Of a DNA stretch of 64,000 bases, positions 15,607-24,983 are shown one piece after another. The position numbers and the translations under genes are program-made. The notes beneath the pieces are model-generated. The model ran no database searches. It was not told the origin of the DNA and saw only the letters and a list, made by a program, of their open reading frames with translations. Source of the DNA: Janibacter limosus (GTDB taxonomy: Bacteria > Actinomycetota > Actinomycetes > Actinomycetales > Dermatophilaceae); NCBI RefSeq assembly GCF_004295485.1, contig NZ_CP036164.1, forward strand, positions 1,984,001 to 2,048,000, written 5' to 3'. Every line of letters begins with the position of its first letter. Position 1 is the stretch's first letter.

Positions 15607-17349
15607 TCAGAAGATCTGTCGCAGGTTGACCCGCGACAGGTCGAGCAGCTCGTCGCCGCGGCCGGACATGACGGTGCGCAGCGCGTAGAGGGTGAAGCCC
15701 TTGACCTGCTCCGCCGAGATCGCGGGCGGGATCGTCATCTCCTGGCGCTCGGTGACGACGTCGACGAGGGCGGGGCCGTCGTGCGCGAAGGCCTCGCGCA
15801 GGCTCCCTTCGAGGTCAGCGGACTCGGTCACCCGGAAGCCCTTGATGCCGCAGGCCTCGGCGACCTGCGAGAAGTCGGGGTTGTGCAGGTCGGTGCCGAA
15901 GCCGGGCAGGCCGGCGGCCTTCATCTCCAGCTCGACGAAGTTGAGCGAGGAGTTGTTGAGCACCACGATCTTGATCGGCAGGTCGTGCTGGCGCACCGTG
16001 AGCAGCTCTCCCATGAGCATCGCGAGCCCACCATCACCGCTCAGCGTGACGACCTGCCGGCCGGGGTGGGCCAGCTGCGCGCCGATGGCCTGCGGGAGCG
16101 CATTGGCCATCGAGCCGTGGATGAAGGACCCGATGAGCCGGCGGTCGCCGCGGCACTCGAGGTAGCGCGCCGCGTAGACGACCGGCGAGCCGACGTCGGG
16201 GATGAAGACCGCGTCGTCCGAGGCGATCTCGTCCACGAGGCGCGCCAGGTACTGGGGGTGGATCGGCTGGCCCTTCTTGGCGAAGATCCCCTTCTTGGGC
16301 GGCTGCGCCAGCTCGTCGAGCTTGTCGCGGGTCTTGCCGTAGTGCTTGACGGCGTCCTCGAGGTGCTTGCGGTCGGACGCCGGCTGCAGCAGCGGGAGCA
16401 GTGCCCGGATGGTGTCGCCGACGTCGCCGACGAGACCGAGGTCGAGGGGCACGCGACGACCGAGGTGCTCACCGCGCAGGTCGACCTGGATGAAGGTCGC
16501 GCCCTGCGGGTAGAACTGGCGGTACGGGAAGTCGGTACCGAGCATGAGCACGGTGTCGGCCTCCTCCATCGCCCGGTACCCGGACGCGAAGCCGAGCAGC
16601 CCGGTCAGGCCGACGTCGAAGGGGTTGTCCCCCTCGATCTCCTGCTTGGAGCGAAGGGTGTGCACCACCGGTGCCGCGAGACGGTCCGCGAGCGCGAGGA
16701 CGTCGTCCTTGGCGCCGGCGGCGCCGGCCCCGACGAGCAGGGTCGTGCGCTTGGAGGCACCGAGCAGCTGCGCTGCTCGGTCGAGCTGGTCGGCTGCGGG
16801 GACGACGCGGGCCCGGCCGCGCTCGATGACGGTGACCCGCTCGTCGACGGCCTCGGCCTGGGCGACCTCGCCGGGGACGACGAGGACCGCGACGCCGCGC
16901 TCCTGGATGGCGGCGCGCATGGCCGTCTGCAGCATGCGCGGCATCTGCGTGGGGTCGGAGACCATCTCGCAGTAGACGCTGCACTCCTGGAAGAGGTTTT
17001 GCGGGTGGGTCTCCTGGAAGTACCCGCTGCCGATCTCCGCGCTCGGGATCTGCGCGGCGATCGCCAGGACCGGCACGCGGCTGCGCTGGGCGTCGAAGAG
17101 GCCGTTGATCAGGTGCAGGTTGCCCGGGCCGCAGCTGCCGAGGACGACGGCGAGCTCACCGGTCAGCTCGGCGTCGGCGGCGGCCGCGAAGGCTGCCGAC
17201 TCCTCGTGGCGGACCAGGCGCCAGGTGATGGACCCGTCGCGTCGCATGGCCTCGGTGAAGCCGTTGAGCGAGTCCCCCGGCACCCCGTAGGCGCGGGTCA
17301 CCCCGTTGGCCCGGAGCGTGGCGATGACGTTGTCTGCGATCGTGCCCAT
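15607..17349 (-). CDS. poxB: Pyruvate dehydrogenase (quinone) / pyruvate oxidase
   Basis: PoxB decarboxylates pyruvate to acetate and passes electrons through FAD to the quinone pool. The 580-residue product has an N-terminal TPP-binding Pyr domain (YGVPGDSLNGFTEAM; catalytic Glu in VRHEESAAFAA), a central FAD-binding domain and a C-terminal PP domain with SGDGGLAMLMGELLTV...NNSSLNFVE (GDG-Nx motif). The ATG at 17349 has an AGGAG site 7 nt upstream and matches the usual N-terminus. In-frame sequence further upstream lacks homology features. Acetolactate synthase was considered, but the domain details favour PoxB. Confidence 0.9.
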   Translation of the reverse strand: MGTIADNVIATLRANGVTRAYGVPGDSLNGFTEAMRRDGSITWRLVRHEESAAFAAAADAELTGELAVVLGSCGPGNLHLINGLFDAQRSRVPVLAIAAQIPSAEIGSGYFQETHPQNLFQECSVYCEMVSDPTQMPRMLQTAMRAAIQERGVAVLVVPGEVAQAEAVDERVTVIERGRARVVPAADQLDRAAQLLGASKRTTLLVGAGAAGAKDDVLALADRLAAPVVHTLRSKQEIEGDNPFDVGLTGLLGFASGYRAMEEADTVLMLGTDFPYRQFYPQGATFIQVDLRGEHLGRRVPLDLGLVGDVGDTIRALLPLLQPASDRKHLEDAVKHYGKTRDKLDELAQPPKKGIFAKKGQPIHPQYLARLVDEIASDDAVFIPDVGSPVVYAARYLECRGDRRLIGSFIHGSMANALPQAIGAQLAHPGRQVVTLSGDGGLAMLMGELLTVRQHDLPIKIVVLNNSSLNFVELEMKAAGLPGFGTDLHNPDFSQVAEACGIKGFRVTESADLEGSLREAFAHDGPALVDVVTERQEMTIPPAISAEQVKGFTLYALRTVMSGRGDELLDLSRVNLRQIF

Positions 17350-17512
17350 GGTGACTCCTGACGACGGGGATACCGGTCGGCTCCACGCTATCCCGACGCA
17401 CGGGGGCTCGCGGTCGCTGAGCGGCCTGCGCCCCCGTCGACCCCCGCAGGTGGTCACCCCGGACAACTGGCAGAGTGGGAGGGAGTGATTCCCGACCGAG
17501 AGGAGCGCACCG

Positions 17513-18484
17513 ATGCGCGCCGTGTACGCCGAGAGCATCAACCCGCAGGACCCGCTGGCCGGACTCGTCGTCGGTGAGCGCCCCGACCCGGTCGCACCCG
17601 AGGGGTGGGCCACGGTGACCGTCAAGGCCGCCGCGCTCAACCACCACGACGTGTGGTCGCTGCGCGGGCAGGGCCTCAAGGCCGACGCCCTGCCGATGAT
17701 CCTCGGCTGCGACGCAGCGGGTCTCGACGAGGACGGCAACGAGGTCGTGGTCCACGCGGTCATCAACGACCCGGCCTTCACCGGGGCCGACGAGACCACG
17801 GACCCGCGCCGCTCCCTTCTCTCGGAGCGCTACCAGGGCACCTTCGCCGACACGGTCGTCGTCCCCCGTCGCAACCTCGTCCCCAAGCCCGAGGGCCTGA
17901 GCATGGTCGAGGCGGCATGCCTGCCCACGGCCTGGCTGACCGCCTACCGGATGCTCTTCGTCCGGGGCGCGATGCGCCCGGGCGAGAGCGTGCTCGTCCA
18001 GGGCGTCGGCGGTGGCGTCTCGACCGCGCTCATCACGCTCGCGCGCGCCGCCGGGCTGCGGGTCTACGCCACCTCGCGCAGCGAGGCCAAGCAGGCGCGC
18101 GCGCTCGAGCTCGGCGCCCACGAGGTCTTCGGCTCGGGTGAGCGGCTGCCGGTCAAGGTGGACGCCGTCATGGAGACGGTCGGCCAGGCGACGTGGACGC
18201 ACTCGATCCGCGCCCTGCGACCCGGCGGCCGGATCGTGATCGCCGGCACGACGAGCGGGCCCAAGCCCGACGACGCCGAGCTGACGCGCATCTTCTTCCT
18301 CCAGCTGAGCGTCATCGGCTCCACGATGGGCACGCGGGACGAGCTCGACGCGCTCGTGCAGATGCTCCACTCGACGGGCACCCGTCCGCTGGTGCACGCC
18401 GAGATGCCGCTGGAGCAGGCCCGCGACGGGTTTGCCCAGATGGTCGACGGTGACCACGTCGGCAAGATCGTCTTCACCCTCTGA
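17513..18484 (+). CDS. Zinc-type alcohol dehydrogenase-like / quinone oxidoreductase
   Basis: The 323-residue protein is an MDR-superfamily oxidoreductase. The GroES-like domain covers residues 1-130 (KAAALNHHDVWSLRG, ILGCDAAGLDEDGNEV) and the NAD(P)-binding domain has VLVQGVGGGVSTALITLARAAGLRVYATSRSEAKQARALELGAHEVF. The structural zinc cysteines are absent. It resembles the YhdH/quinone-reductase branch and probably uses NADPH. A strong site GAGAGGAG precedes the ATG. It is divergent from poxB across 163 bp and ends in a strong hairpin. Confidence 0.85.
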   Translation: MRAVYAESINPQDPLAGLVVGERPDPVAPEGWATVTVKAAALNHHDVWSLRGQGLKADALPMILGCDAAGLDEDGNEVVVHAVINDPAFTGADETTDPRRSLLSERYQGTFADTVVVPRRNLVPKPEGLSMVEAACLPTAWLTAYRMLFVRGAMRPGESVLVQGVGGGVSTALITLARAAGLRVYATSRSEAKQARALELGAHEVFGSGERLPVKVDAVMETVGQATWTHSIRALRPGGRIVIAGTTSGPKPDDAELTRIFFLQLSVIGSTMGTRDELDALVQMLHSTGTRPLVHAEMPLEQARDGFAQMVDGDHVGKIVFTL

Positions 18485-18493
18485 GAGGCATCG

Positions 18494-18534
18494 CTGACAC
18501 CTCGACCCCGCCGCGAGCGGGGTCGAGGTGTCAG
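18494..18534. terminator. Bidirectional terminator hairpin, 18-bp stem
   Basis: CTGACACCTCGACCCCGC (18494-18511) pairs perfectly with 18517-18534 across a 5-nt loop CGCGA. It lies between the end of the oxidoreductase (18484) and the end of the convergent GNAT gene, whose stop codon is inside the right arm. Confidence 0.85.
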
Positions 18535-19376
18535 AAGAGGATCGTCGAGAAGGTCCCGACCCGCTCCATGCCGATGCGTCGGTAGGTCGCCAGTGCCGGC
18601 GCGTTGAAGTCGTTGACGTAGAGCGTGGCCAGCGGTGCGTGGTCGAGCATCGCCTGCTCGAGGGCAGCGGCCATCATCGGCGCGGCGAGCCCCTGCCCGC
18701 GCAGCTGCGGGGTCAGCCACACGCCCTGGACCTGGCAGGCACCGAGGGCCACCGACCCGACGTCGGCCTTGAAGATCACCCGACCGTCCTCCACGACGAC
18801 ATAGGTGCGGCCGGCGCGGACGAGCCGCCAGATCGAGTCGCGGTAGAAGGCGGGGCTGCCCGTGTAGGGCCGGTAGCCGATCTCCTGGGTGAACATGTGC
18901 TCGGCCGCCGGCAGCACGAGGTCGACCTCGTCGATGGTCGCGGGGCGCACGCGCGGGTCGAGTCGCACGCCCAGCTGCGAAGGGGGTGTGTGCGACGCGA
19001 GCAGGGGCTGCTCGGCCCGGATGGTGCGGGGAGCCGGGAAGTCATCGCCTGCGGCCCGCCACAGCCCGTGCACCTCGTCGCGCGGGCCGAGGAAGGACGC
19101 AGAGCGGCGGCGCACCTTGCGCACCTGTGCCGCGAGCGCGGCCCAGCTCGCGGTCGAGGTCCCCACCGGCACGACATTGGCGAGGGTCCACACGAGGGCC
19201 TCGAGCTCACCGTCGTCGAACCAGCCGTAGGCAGCGGAGGAGCCGGAGCCCAGGCCGCCGTCGAGGATGCGGCTGGCGACGAAGACGTGGGCCGCGGGAT
19301 CGCGCGCGCACAGGTCCAGGGCGGCATCGACGTCGTCGGGGCCCAGGAGCCGGGTGGGTTGGCGGGTGCGCAGCAC
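18531..19376 (-). CDS. GNAT acetyltransferase with N-terminal DUF4081-like domain
   Basis: This is a 281-residue protein. The N-terminal half (residues 1-130, with HVFVASRILDGGLG and AYGWFDDGELEALVWTLANVVPV) matches the DUF4081 domain common in actinobacteria. The C-terminal half is a GNAT fold with VGSVALGACQVQGVWLTPQLRGQGLAAPMMAAALEQA, then LYVNDFNAPALATYRRIGM. Such proteins often sit next to ispG, as here. The acceptor substrate is unknown. The GTG at 19376 is the most upstream plausible start. Confidence 0.82.
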   Translation of the reverse strand: MLRTRQPTRLLGPDDVDAALDLCARDPAAHVFVASRILDGGLGSGSSAAYGWFDDGELEALVWTLANVVPVGTSTASWAALAAQVRKVRRRSASFLGPRDEVHGLWRAAGDDFPAPRTIRAEQPLLASHTPPSQLGVRLDPRVRPATIDEVDLVLPAAEHMFTQEIGYRPYTGSPAFYRDSIWRLVRAGRTYVVVEDGRVIFKADVGSVALGACQVQGVWLTPQLRGQGLAAPMMAAALEQAMLDHAPLATLYVNDFNAPALATYRRIGMERVGTFSTILF

Positions 19377-19412
19377 CCCGCCAGCCTAATGAGGCAGCCG
19401 CGTCGCGGGTGG

Positions 19413-19433
19413 CGAAGGGGGTCACCCCCTTCG
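19413..19433 (-). terminator. Near-perfect palindrome after ispG
   Basis: CGAAGGGGGT-C-ACCCCCTTCG has 10-bp arms about a single central base and directly follows the ispG stop codon. A one-base loop cannot fold as drawn, but opening the inner pairs gives a stable short stem. It is one of several hairpins in the window bounded by CGAAGGG/CCCTTCG. Confidence 0.5.
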
Positions 19434-19434
19434 G

Positions 19435-20592
19435 TCAGCCCACCGAGACGGTCGCGCCGGACTCCTCGCCGTCGAGGGGCTCGCCCATCTCCTCGGCGAT
19501 GCGCATGGCCTCCTCGATGAGGGTCTCGACGATCTTGCTCTCGGGCACGGTCTTGATGACCTCGCCCTTGACGAAGATCTGGCCCTTGCCGTTGCCGGAG
19601 GCGACACCGAGGTCGGCCTCGCGGGCCTCGCCCGGGCCGTTGACGACGCAGCCCATGACCGCGACGCGCAGCGGGACGGTCATGCCCTCGAGGCCGGCAG
19701 TGACCTCCTCGGCGAGCTTGTAGACGTCGACCTGCGCGCGGCCACAGCTGGGGCAGGAGACGATCTCGAGCTTGCGCGGACGCAGGCCGAGGGACTGCAG
19801 GATCTGCTGGCCGACCTTGATCTCCTCGACCGGCGGCGCCGAGAGGGAGACACGGATCGTGTCGCCGATCCCCTTCGACAGCAGTGCGCCGAAGGCGGTC
19901 GCGGACTTGATCGTGCCCTGGAAGGCGGGCCCAGCCTCGGTGACACCGAGGTGCAGCGGCCAGTCACCGGCCTCGGCGAGCAGCTCGTATGCCCGCACCA
20001 TGATCACCGGGTCGTTGTGCTTGACCGAGATCTTGAAGTCGTGGAAGTCGTGCTCCTCGAAGAGCCCGGCCTCCCACACAGCCGACTCGACGAGGGCCTC
20101 GGGCGTGGCCTTGCCGTACTTGTCGAGGATGCGCTTGTCGAGGCTGCCGGCGTTGACGCCGATGCGGATCGAGGTGCCGTGGTCCTTGGCCGCCTTGGCG
20201 ATCTCCTTGACCTGGTCGTCGAACTTGCGGATGTTGCCCGGGTTGACGCGCACGGCCGCGCAGCCGGCCTCGATGGCCTGGAAGACGTACTTGGGCTGGA
20301 AGTGGATGTCGGCGATGACCGGGATCTGGCTGTGCTGGGCGATCTCGGCGAGCGCGTCGGCGTCGTCCTGGCTGGGGCAGGCCACCCGCACGATGTCGCA
20401 GCCGGCGGCGGTGAGCTCGGCGATCTGCTGCAGCGTGGTGTTGACGTCGGAGGTCAGCGTCGTCGTCATCGATTGCACCGAGATCGGGGACTCGCTGCCG
20501 ACACCGACCGAGCCGACCTTGATCTGGCGGGTGGGACGACGTGGTGCGAGGACCGGGGCCGGGGCCTTGGGCATGCCGAGGGAGACGCTCAT
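19435..20592 (-). CDS. ispG: 4-hydroxy-3-methylbut-2-enyl diphosphate synthase
   Basis: IspG (GcpE) converts MEcPP to HMBPP in the MEP isoprenoid pathway and carries a 4Fe-4S cluster. The 385-residue product shows [47 protein letters not shown] and the cluster cysteines in [12 protein letters not shown] and [12 protein letters not shown]. The ATG at 20592 gives the normal bacterial length; another ATG three codons upstream is possible. It is the last gene of the dxr-rip1-ispG block, which is also conserved in mycobacteria. Confidence 0.96.
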   Translation of the reverse strand: MSVSLGMPKAPAPVLAPRRPTRQIKVGSVGVGSESPISVQSMTTTLTSDVNTTLQQIAELTAAGCDIVRVACPSQDDADALAEIAQHSQIPVIADIHFQPKYVFQAIEAGCAAVRVNPGNIRKFDDQVKEIAKAAKDHGTSIRIGVNAGSLDKRILDKYGKATPEALVESAVWEAGLFEEHDFHDFKISVKHNDPVIMVRAYELLAEAGDWPLHLGVTEAGPAFQGTIKSATAFGALLSKGIGDTIRVSLSAPPVEEIKVGQQILQSLGLRPRKLEIVSCPSCGRAQVDVYKLAEEVTAGLEGMTVPLRVAVMGCVVNGPGEAREADLGVASGNGKGQIFVKGEVIKTVPESKIVETLIEEAMRIAEEMGEPLDGEESGATVSVG

Positions 20593-20639
20593 GCCATCCA
20601 TTATGCGTCCCAGCGGCTGGACACTCGCTGGGACCCGCC

Positions 20640-21974
20640 TCAGGTGAGCCGGACGGGCTTGACGATGTCGGCGTAGACGAGCAGCAGGGTCATGCCGATG
20701 AAGGCGATGGCGACGACATAGGCCAGCGGCATCGCCTTGGCCACGTCGACGGGTCCGGGATCGGGCAGTCCGCGCACCCTGGCCCAGCCCTTCTTGACAC
20801 CCTCCCACAGCGCACCGGCGACGTGGCCGCCGTCGAGCGGCAGCAGTGGGACGGTGTTGAAGGCGAAGAGGACGAGGTTGAGCGAGCTGAGCAGGGTCAG
20901 CAGGAGGATCGCCTTGTCCCCCGTGTCACCGAAGAGGTCGGAGCTGGCGACCTCACCGGCGATCCGCCCGACACCGACCACGGACATCGGACCGTTGGGG
21001 TCGCGCTCGCTGCTGCCGAAGGCCGCCTCGGCGACACCGACGAGCTTCTGCGGGATCTTGACGAGCAGCTCGTAGGTGGCGCCGACCTGGTCGCCGAAGA
21101 GCCCCGGGACCGCGGTGATCGGCTGCTGCTGCGTCTCGACGCTGCCGGAGGCACCGAGGAAGCCAGCACGCTCAGTGCGGATCGCTCCCGTCGCGTCCTT
21201 CTCGGGCTCGCCGTCGTCGCCGTAGACCGGCATGTCGAGCACGATCGGGTCGGCGGTGAGCGTCGTGGTCGACCCGGCGCGGTCGACCGTCATCGTCAGC
21301 TGCTTGTCGAGGTTGGCCCGGATCGCCAACCGCACGTCGGTCCACGTCGTGACCTGGGTGCCGTTGATCGCGGTGATCCTGTCGCCGGGCTTGAGGCCGG
21401 CCGCGTTGGCGGGAGCCACGGGCATGTCGGCGGTGCAGGTCTCGGCGGCCTGCTGGCCCATCTGCTTGATGTCGACGCACTGGTTGACCGAGGAGATCGT
21501 CGGGGTCGTCACGGACACACCGTGGAGGGTGAAGATGCCGGTGAAGAGCACGAGCGCGATCAGCAGGTTCATCACCGGGCCGCCGAGCATGATGATGATC
21601 CGCTTCCAGATCGGCAGCTGGTAGAACATCCGGCCGTCGTCGCCGGGCTGCACCTCCTCGAGGCTCTGCTGGCGCGCCTCCTCGACGAGCTGGCTCATCC
21701 GGCCGGTGCTGGAGGAGCGCATGGTGCCCTCGGCCTGGTCCTTGGCGGGAGGGAACATGCCGATCATCCGGATGTAGCCGCCCAGGGGGATCGCCTTGAC
21801 CCCGTACTCGGTCTCACCACGGCGGCGCGACCAGATGGTCGGCCCGAAGCCGACCATGTACTGCGGCACGCGGACGCCGAACTTCTTGGCCGGCACGAGG
21901 TGCCCGATCTCGTGCAGGGCGATCGACAGACCGATCCCCAGCACGGCGAGAAGGACCCCCAGGACGTAGAGCAT
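20640..21974 (-). CDS. rip1: RIP metalloprotease, site-2 protease (RseP/Rip1 family)
   Basis: The protein cleaves transmembrane substrates such as anti-sigma factors. The 444-residue product has an N-terminal helix with [21 protein letters not shown] (HExxH zinc site) and [29 protein letters not shown], a second helix [11 protein letters not shown], one PDZ domain (about residues 190-270, [20 protein letters not shown]) and the second active-site motif LLPLDGGHV near residue 395. It is flanked by dxr and ispG, the standard actinobacterial arrangement. Confidence 0.94.
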   Translation of the reverse strand: MLYVLGVLLAVLGIGLSIALHEIGHLVPAKKFGVRVPQYMVGFGPTIWSRRRGETEYGVKAIPLGGYIRMIGMFPPAKDQAEGTMRSSSTGRMSQLVEEARQQSLEEVQPGDDGRMFYQLPIWKRIIIMLGGPVMNLLIALVLFTGIFTLHGVSVTTPTISSVNQCVDIKQMGQQAAETCTADMPVAPANAAGLKPGDRITAINGTQVTTWTDVRLAIRANLDKQLTMTVDRAGSTTTLTADPIVLDMPVYGDDGEPEKDATGAIRTERAGFLGASGSVETQQQPITAVPGLFGDQVGATYELLVKIPQKLVGVAEAAFGSSERDPNGPMSVVGVGRIAGEVASSDLFGDTGDKAILLLTLLSSLNLVLFAFNTVPLLPLDGGHVAGALWEGVKKGWARVRGLPDPGPVDVAKAMPLAYVVAIAFIGMTLLLVYADIVKPVRLT

Positions 21975-22017
21975 GGCGAAATGGTCTCACGATGACCTGA
22001 CAGGTCCCTCCCTTCGG

Positions 22018-23193
22018 TCAGCCCCCGAGGATCGCGGCCGCCTCGGCTCGCGCCCACGCGTCCGCGGCGAGCACGCCGTCGACCGTGTGCGCGTCGAACT
22101 GCGCGCCGTCGTGCCGATCGACCACCTCGGCGATCGTGTCGACGATGTCGGTGAACCGGCAGACACCGTCGTGGAAGGCGTCGACCCCTACCTCGTTGGC
22201 AGCGTTGTAGACCGCCGGGTGGGTGCCGCCGGCGGCGCCGACCTGCTGCGCCAGCCGCACGGCCGGGAAGGCCGCGTCATCGAGCGGCTCGAAGCGCCAG
22301 TCCTGCGCCCGGGTCCAGTCGACCGGCGTCTCGACATCGGTCAGCCGCTCCGGCCACGACAGGCCGAGCGCGATGGGGGCGAGCATCGTCGGCAGCCCGA
22401 GCTGGGCGATGACGGCGCCGTCGTGGAACTCGACCATCGAGTGGATGATCTGCTGCGGGTGGACGACCGCCTCGATCCGGTCCATCGGCACGTCGAAGAG
22501 CAGGTGCGCCTCGATCAGCTCCAGCCCCTTGTTGACCAGCGTCGCGCTGTTGGTCGTGATGACCCGTCCCATCGCGAAGTTGGGGTGCTTGAGGGCAGCA
22601 GCCGGGGTCACCTCGCGCAGCGCGTCCCGGTCCATGCCGCGGAAGGGCCCACCGCTCGCGGTCACGACGAGCTTGCGCACCTCGTCGGTCCGGCCGGAGC
22701 GCAGGGCCTGGGCGATGGCGGAGTGCTCGGAGTCGACGGGCACGATCTGGTCGGGCGCGGCGAGCTCACGCACGATCGGTCCGCCGATGATCAGCGACTC
22801 CTTGTTGGCCAGGGCCAGACGTGCCCCCGAGCGCAGCGCGGCGAGCGTGGGCCGCAGGCCGATGGCGCCGGTGATGCCGTTGAGCACGACGTCGGTGGGC
22901 GCGCCGGCCGCCTCGGTCGCCGCCTCCTCCCCCACGATCACCTGGGGGTCATAGCCGGTCACCCCGGCTGCGTCCGCGGCCGCGGCGATGGCCGCGGTCA
23001 GCGCGTCGCGGGTGCCGGTCGCCGCCGCGACGAGCGAAGGGAGATGACGCGCGGCCTGCTCGGCGAGCAGCCCGATGTTGGAACCTCCCGAGAGCACCTC
23101 CACCTCGAATCGGTCGGGGTGGGCCTCGATGACCTGCAGACCCTGGGTGCCGATCGAGCCGGTGGAGCCCAGGAGCGTGACGCGGGTGCTCAT
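22018..23193 (-). CDS. dxr: 1-deoxy-D-xylulose-5-phosphate reductoisomerase
   Basis: Dxr (IspC) makes MEP from DXP with NADPH and is the target of fosmidomycin. The 391-residue product has the NADPH site LLGSTGSIGTQGLQVI, LANKESLIIGG, VPVDSEHSAIAQAL (metal-binding), the flexible loop TASGGPFRGMDRDAL, and HPNFAMGRVITTNSATLVNKGLELIEAHLLF. The ATG at 23193 overlaps the thioesterase stop (23190-23193). An alternative upstream frame has no Dxr features. Confidence 0.95.
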   Translation of the reverse strand: MSTRVTLLGSTGSIGTQGLQVIEAHPDRFEVEVLSGGSNIGLLAEQAARHLPSLVAAATGTRDALTAAIAAAADAAGVTGYDPQVIVGEEAATEAAGAPTDVVLNGITGAIGLRPTLAALRSGARLALANKESLIIGGPIVRELAAPDQIVPVDSEHSAIAQALRSGRTDEVRKLVVTASGGPFRGMDRDALREVTPAAALKHPNFAMGRVITTNSATLVNKGLELIEAHLLFDVPMDRIEAVVHPQQIIHSMVEFHDGAVIAQLGLPTMLAPIALGLSWPERLTDVETPVDWTRAQDWRFEPLDDAAFPAVRLAQQVGAAGGTHPAVYNAANEVGVDAFHDGVCRFTDIVDTIAEVVDRHDGAQFDAHTVDGVLAADAWARAEAAAILGG

Positions 23194-23693
23194 GCCGTCG
23201 CCTCGTCGCTCTCGCGGCGGCTGTGGTCGATTGCCTCGCGGCGAGCCAGCCGGTTGGCGCGGCGGATCTCCGCCTCGCGGAAGTGGCGCCGCTCCTCGGG
23301 GGTCTCGATGCTCAGCTCGGGGACGCGACGGGTCCCCCCTTCGGCATCGACCGCGACGAAGACCAGGTAGGCGCTCGCGACGTGGACGCGCTCGGTGACG
23401 GCGTCCCACCGGTCGACCTCGGCCCGCACGCCGACCTCCATCGAGGAGGTCCCGGCCCAGTTGACCTGCGCGCTCACGTGGAGCACGTCGCCGACCCGCA
23501 CCGGGTTGAGGAAGGCCATCTCGTCCATCGCCGCGGTCACGGCCGGGCCCTGGGCGAAGCGGTTGGCGGAGACGCCCGCGGTGTCGTCGACCATCTTCAT
23601 GATGTTGCCGCCGTGCACATTGCCCAGGAGGTTGGCCTCCGACTGGGACATGACGCGGGAGAGGGTGATCCGGGTGTCGGTGGGTGTCGTCAC
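23190..23693 (-). CDS. Acyl-CoA thioesterase, hotdog fold
   Basis: The 167-residue product has the YciA/cytosolic acyl-CoA hydrolase pattern: TLSRVMSQSEANLLGNVHGGNIMKMVDDTAGVSA (catalytic Asp region), then AMDEMAFLNPVRVGDVLHVSAQV. The C-terminus is a charged, Arg/Glu-rich tail. The GTG at 23693 begins just before the fold, and the in-frame extension upstream is not related. Its 3' end overlaps dxr by 4 nt, so the two are translationally coupled although functionally unrelated. Confidence 0.88.
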   Translation of the reverse strand: MTTPTDTRITLSRVMSQSEANLLGNVHGGNIMKMVDDTAGVSANRFAQGPAVTAAMDEMAFLNPVRVGDVLHVSAQVNWAGTSSMEVGVRAEVDRWDAVTERVHVASAYLVFVAVDAEGGTRRVPELSIETPEERRHFREAEIRRANRLARREAIDHSRRESDEATA

Positions 23694-23753
23694 TCCCCCA
23701 TCATGGCAAGTCGGCGGTGCGATGATCGTGAGGTCACCACCGAAGGAGGCCAC

Positions 23754-24494
23754 ATGGGTGCCGCACTGCTCTGGGGAGCGCTCGCCGCGTCGTCGCTGCT
23801 CGTCGGCGCGCTGCTCGGCGTGGCCCGCACCTGGCCCGGCCGTCTCGTCGGCCTCGTGCTCGCCTTCGGCGCGGGTGCGCTCATCGCCTCCGTGTCCTTC
23901 GAGCTCGCCGAGGAGGGCCTGCAGACGGGCGGCCCGGTCCCTGTGGCCATCGGCATCGCCCTCGGGGCGCTCGCCTTCGCCGGCGGCAACGCGGGCATCC
24001 AGGCTCTGGGCGCGCGCCGCCACCGCGGCGAGACCCACAAGGACGGCGAGACCCACAAGGACGAAGGGGGCACGGGCCTGGCCTTCGGTGCCTTCCTCGA
24101 CGGCATCCCCGAGCAGGCGGTGCTGGGCATCGGGCTCGCCTCGGGTGGCCCGGTGAGCGTCGCCCTGCTCGTCGCGGTGTGGATCTCCAACCTGCCGGAG
24201 TCGATCGGCTCCGCCTCGGACATGCGCCGCGACGGGACCGCGCGCCGCTCGATCCTGCTGCTGTGGGCCGGGGTCACGACCGTGTGCGCCCTCGCCACCG
24301 TCGGCGGGTACGCGCTCGCGGACGTCTCCGGCGACACCGGCGCCGCCGTCATCAACGGCTTCGCTGCGGGCGCCCTGCTCGTCATGCTCGTCGACGAGAT
24401 GATCCCCGAGGCCCGGTCCAAGGCCGGCGCGGCCGCCGGTCTGGCCACCGCGGTCGGCTTCGCCCTCGCGGCCGGCCTGTCCAAGCTGACCTGA
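23754..24494 (+). CDS. ZIP-family metal transporter
   Basis: The 246-residue membrane protein has about seven or eight hydrophobic helices. Family features are GAGALIASVSFEL, the metal-path segment FGAFLDGIPEQAVLGIGL and WISNLPESIGSA, then AGALLVMLVDEMIPEA. The cytoplasmic loop between helices 3 and 4 has a tandem duplication GETHKD-GETHKD encoded by two identical 18-bp units (about 24027-24062); His-rich loops are typical of ZIP proteins. A site GAAGGAG precedes the ATG by 6 nt. Zinc or iron is the likely substrate. Confidence 0.85.
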   Translation: MGAALLWGALAASSLLVGALLGVARTWPGRLVGLVLAFGAGALIASVSFELAEEGLQTGGPVPVAIGIALGALAFAGGNAGIQALGARRHRGETHKDGETHKDEGGTGLAFGAFLDGIPEQAVLGIGLASGGPVSVALLVAVWISNLPESIGSASDMRRDGTARRSILLLWAGVTTVCALATVGGYALADVSGDTGAAVINGFAAGALLVMLVDEMIPEARSKAGAAAGLATAVGFALAAGLSKLT

Positions 24495-24508
24495 CCCCCC
24501 TCCCTTCG

Positions 24509-24621
24509 CATCTCCTTAAGGTCGTGCGCACCCAAGCCACATCTCCTTAAGGTCGTGCGCTCGGGGTTCGCATCTCCTTAAGGTCGTGCGCACCCAAGCC
24601 GCATCTCCTTGAGGTCGTGCG
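24509..24621. repeat. 31-bp tandem repeat array 1 (4 units)
   Basis: CATCTCCTTAAGGTCGTGCG begins at 24509, 24540, 24571 and 24602, exactly 31 bp apart. The last copy is degenerate (CTTGAGG). Each unit holds the 8-bp palindrome CCTTAAGG. The 11-bp segments between cores differ (GCACCCAAGCC- or CTCGGGGTT-type). The array fills the gap between the ends of the ZIP gene and the convergent barstar gene. A second array of the same unit is at 40338-40609. Confidence 0.93.
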
Positions 24622-24623
24622 GG

Positions 24624-24983
24624 TCAGCGGTCGGCGATGACGATGCTCAGGTCCGGGTACTCGTCGTCCAGGTCCGAGAGCACGTCGAGGATCGCGGGAT
24701 CGGTCCCGACGCCGCCGCCGGGGTGCATCGGGTCGGGTGCGTCGTGGTGACCGGGCCGCCACACGAGGGTCCACGGCGCGTCGTGCCGGTCGGCGACGTC
24801 GCGCAGGCAGTCCATCAGCGCGTCGAGGTTGCGCCCGAAGTGCGCGGGGAAGAGCAGCCCGCGGGCGAAGCGGTCGTAGATCTCCTCGCGGTCGGCGCCC
24901 CCGTCGACGAGGTGCACGTGGTCGGTCCCGGCGACGGCCCGAGCGAGGAGCCCGTCGACCCCCGCGGCCTCGATGTGGATCAC
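24624..24983 (-). CDS. Barstar-family ribonuclease inhibitor
   Basis: This is a 119-residue acidic protein. The barstar signature is clear: EEIYDRFARGLLFPAHFGRNLDALMDCLRDV (helix that plugs the RNase active site), followed by PWTLVWRPG. It overlaps the upstream RNase gene by 4 nt (24980-24983, ATGA), so toxin and inhibitor are produced together in the order RNase-inhibitor. It ends 3 nt from the repeat array. Confidence 0.88.
   Translation of the reverse strand: MIHIEAAGVDGLLARAVAGTDHVHLVDGGADREEIYDRFARGLLFPAHFGRNLDALMDCLRDVADRHDAPWTLVWRPGHHDAPDPMHPGGGVGTDPAILDVLSDLDDEYPDLSIVIADR

Noticed and set aside
15604..17361. Long plus-strand open frame opposite poxB
   Set aside because: It is antisense to a complete TPP enzyme and has no recognisable motif.
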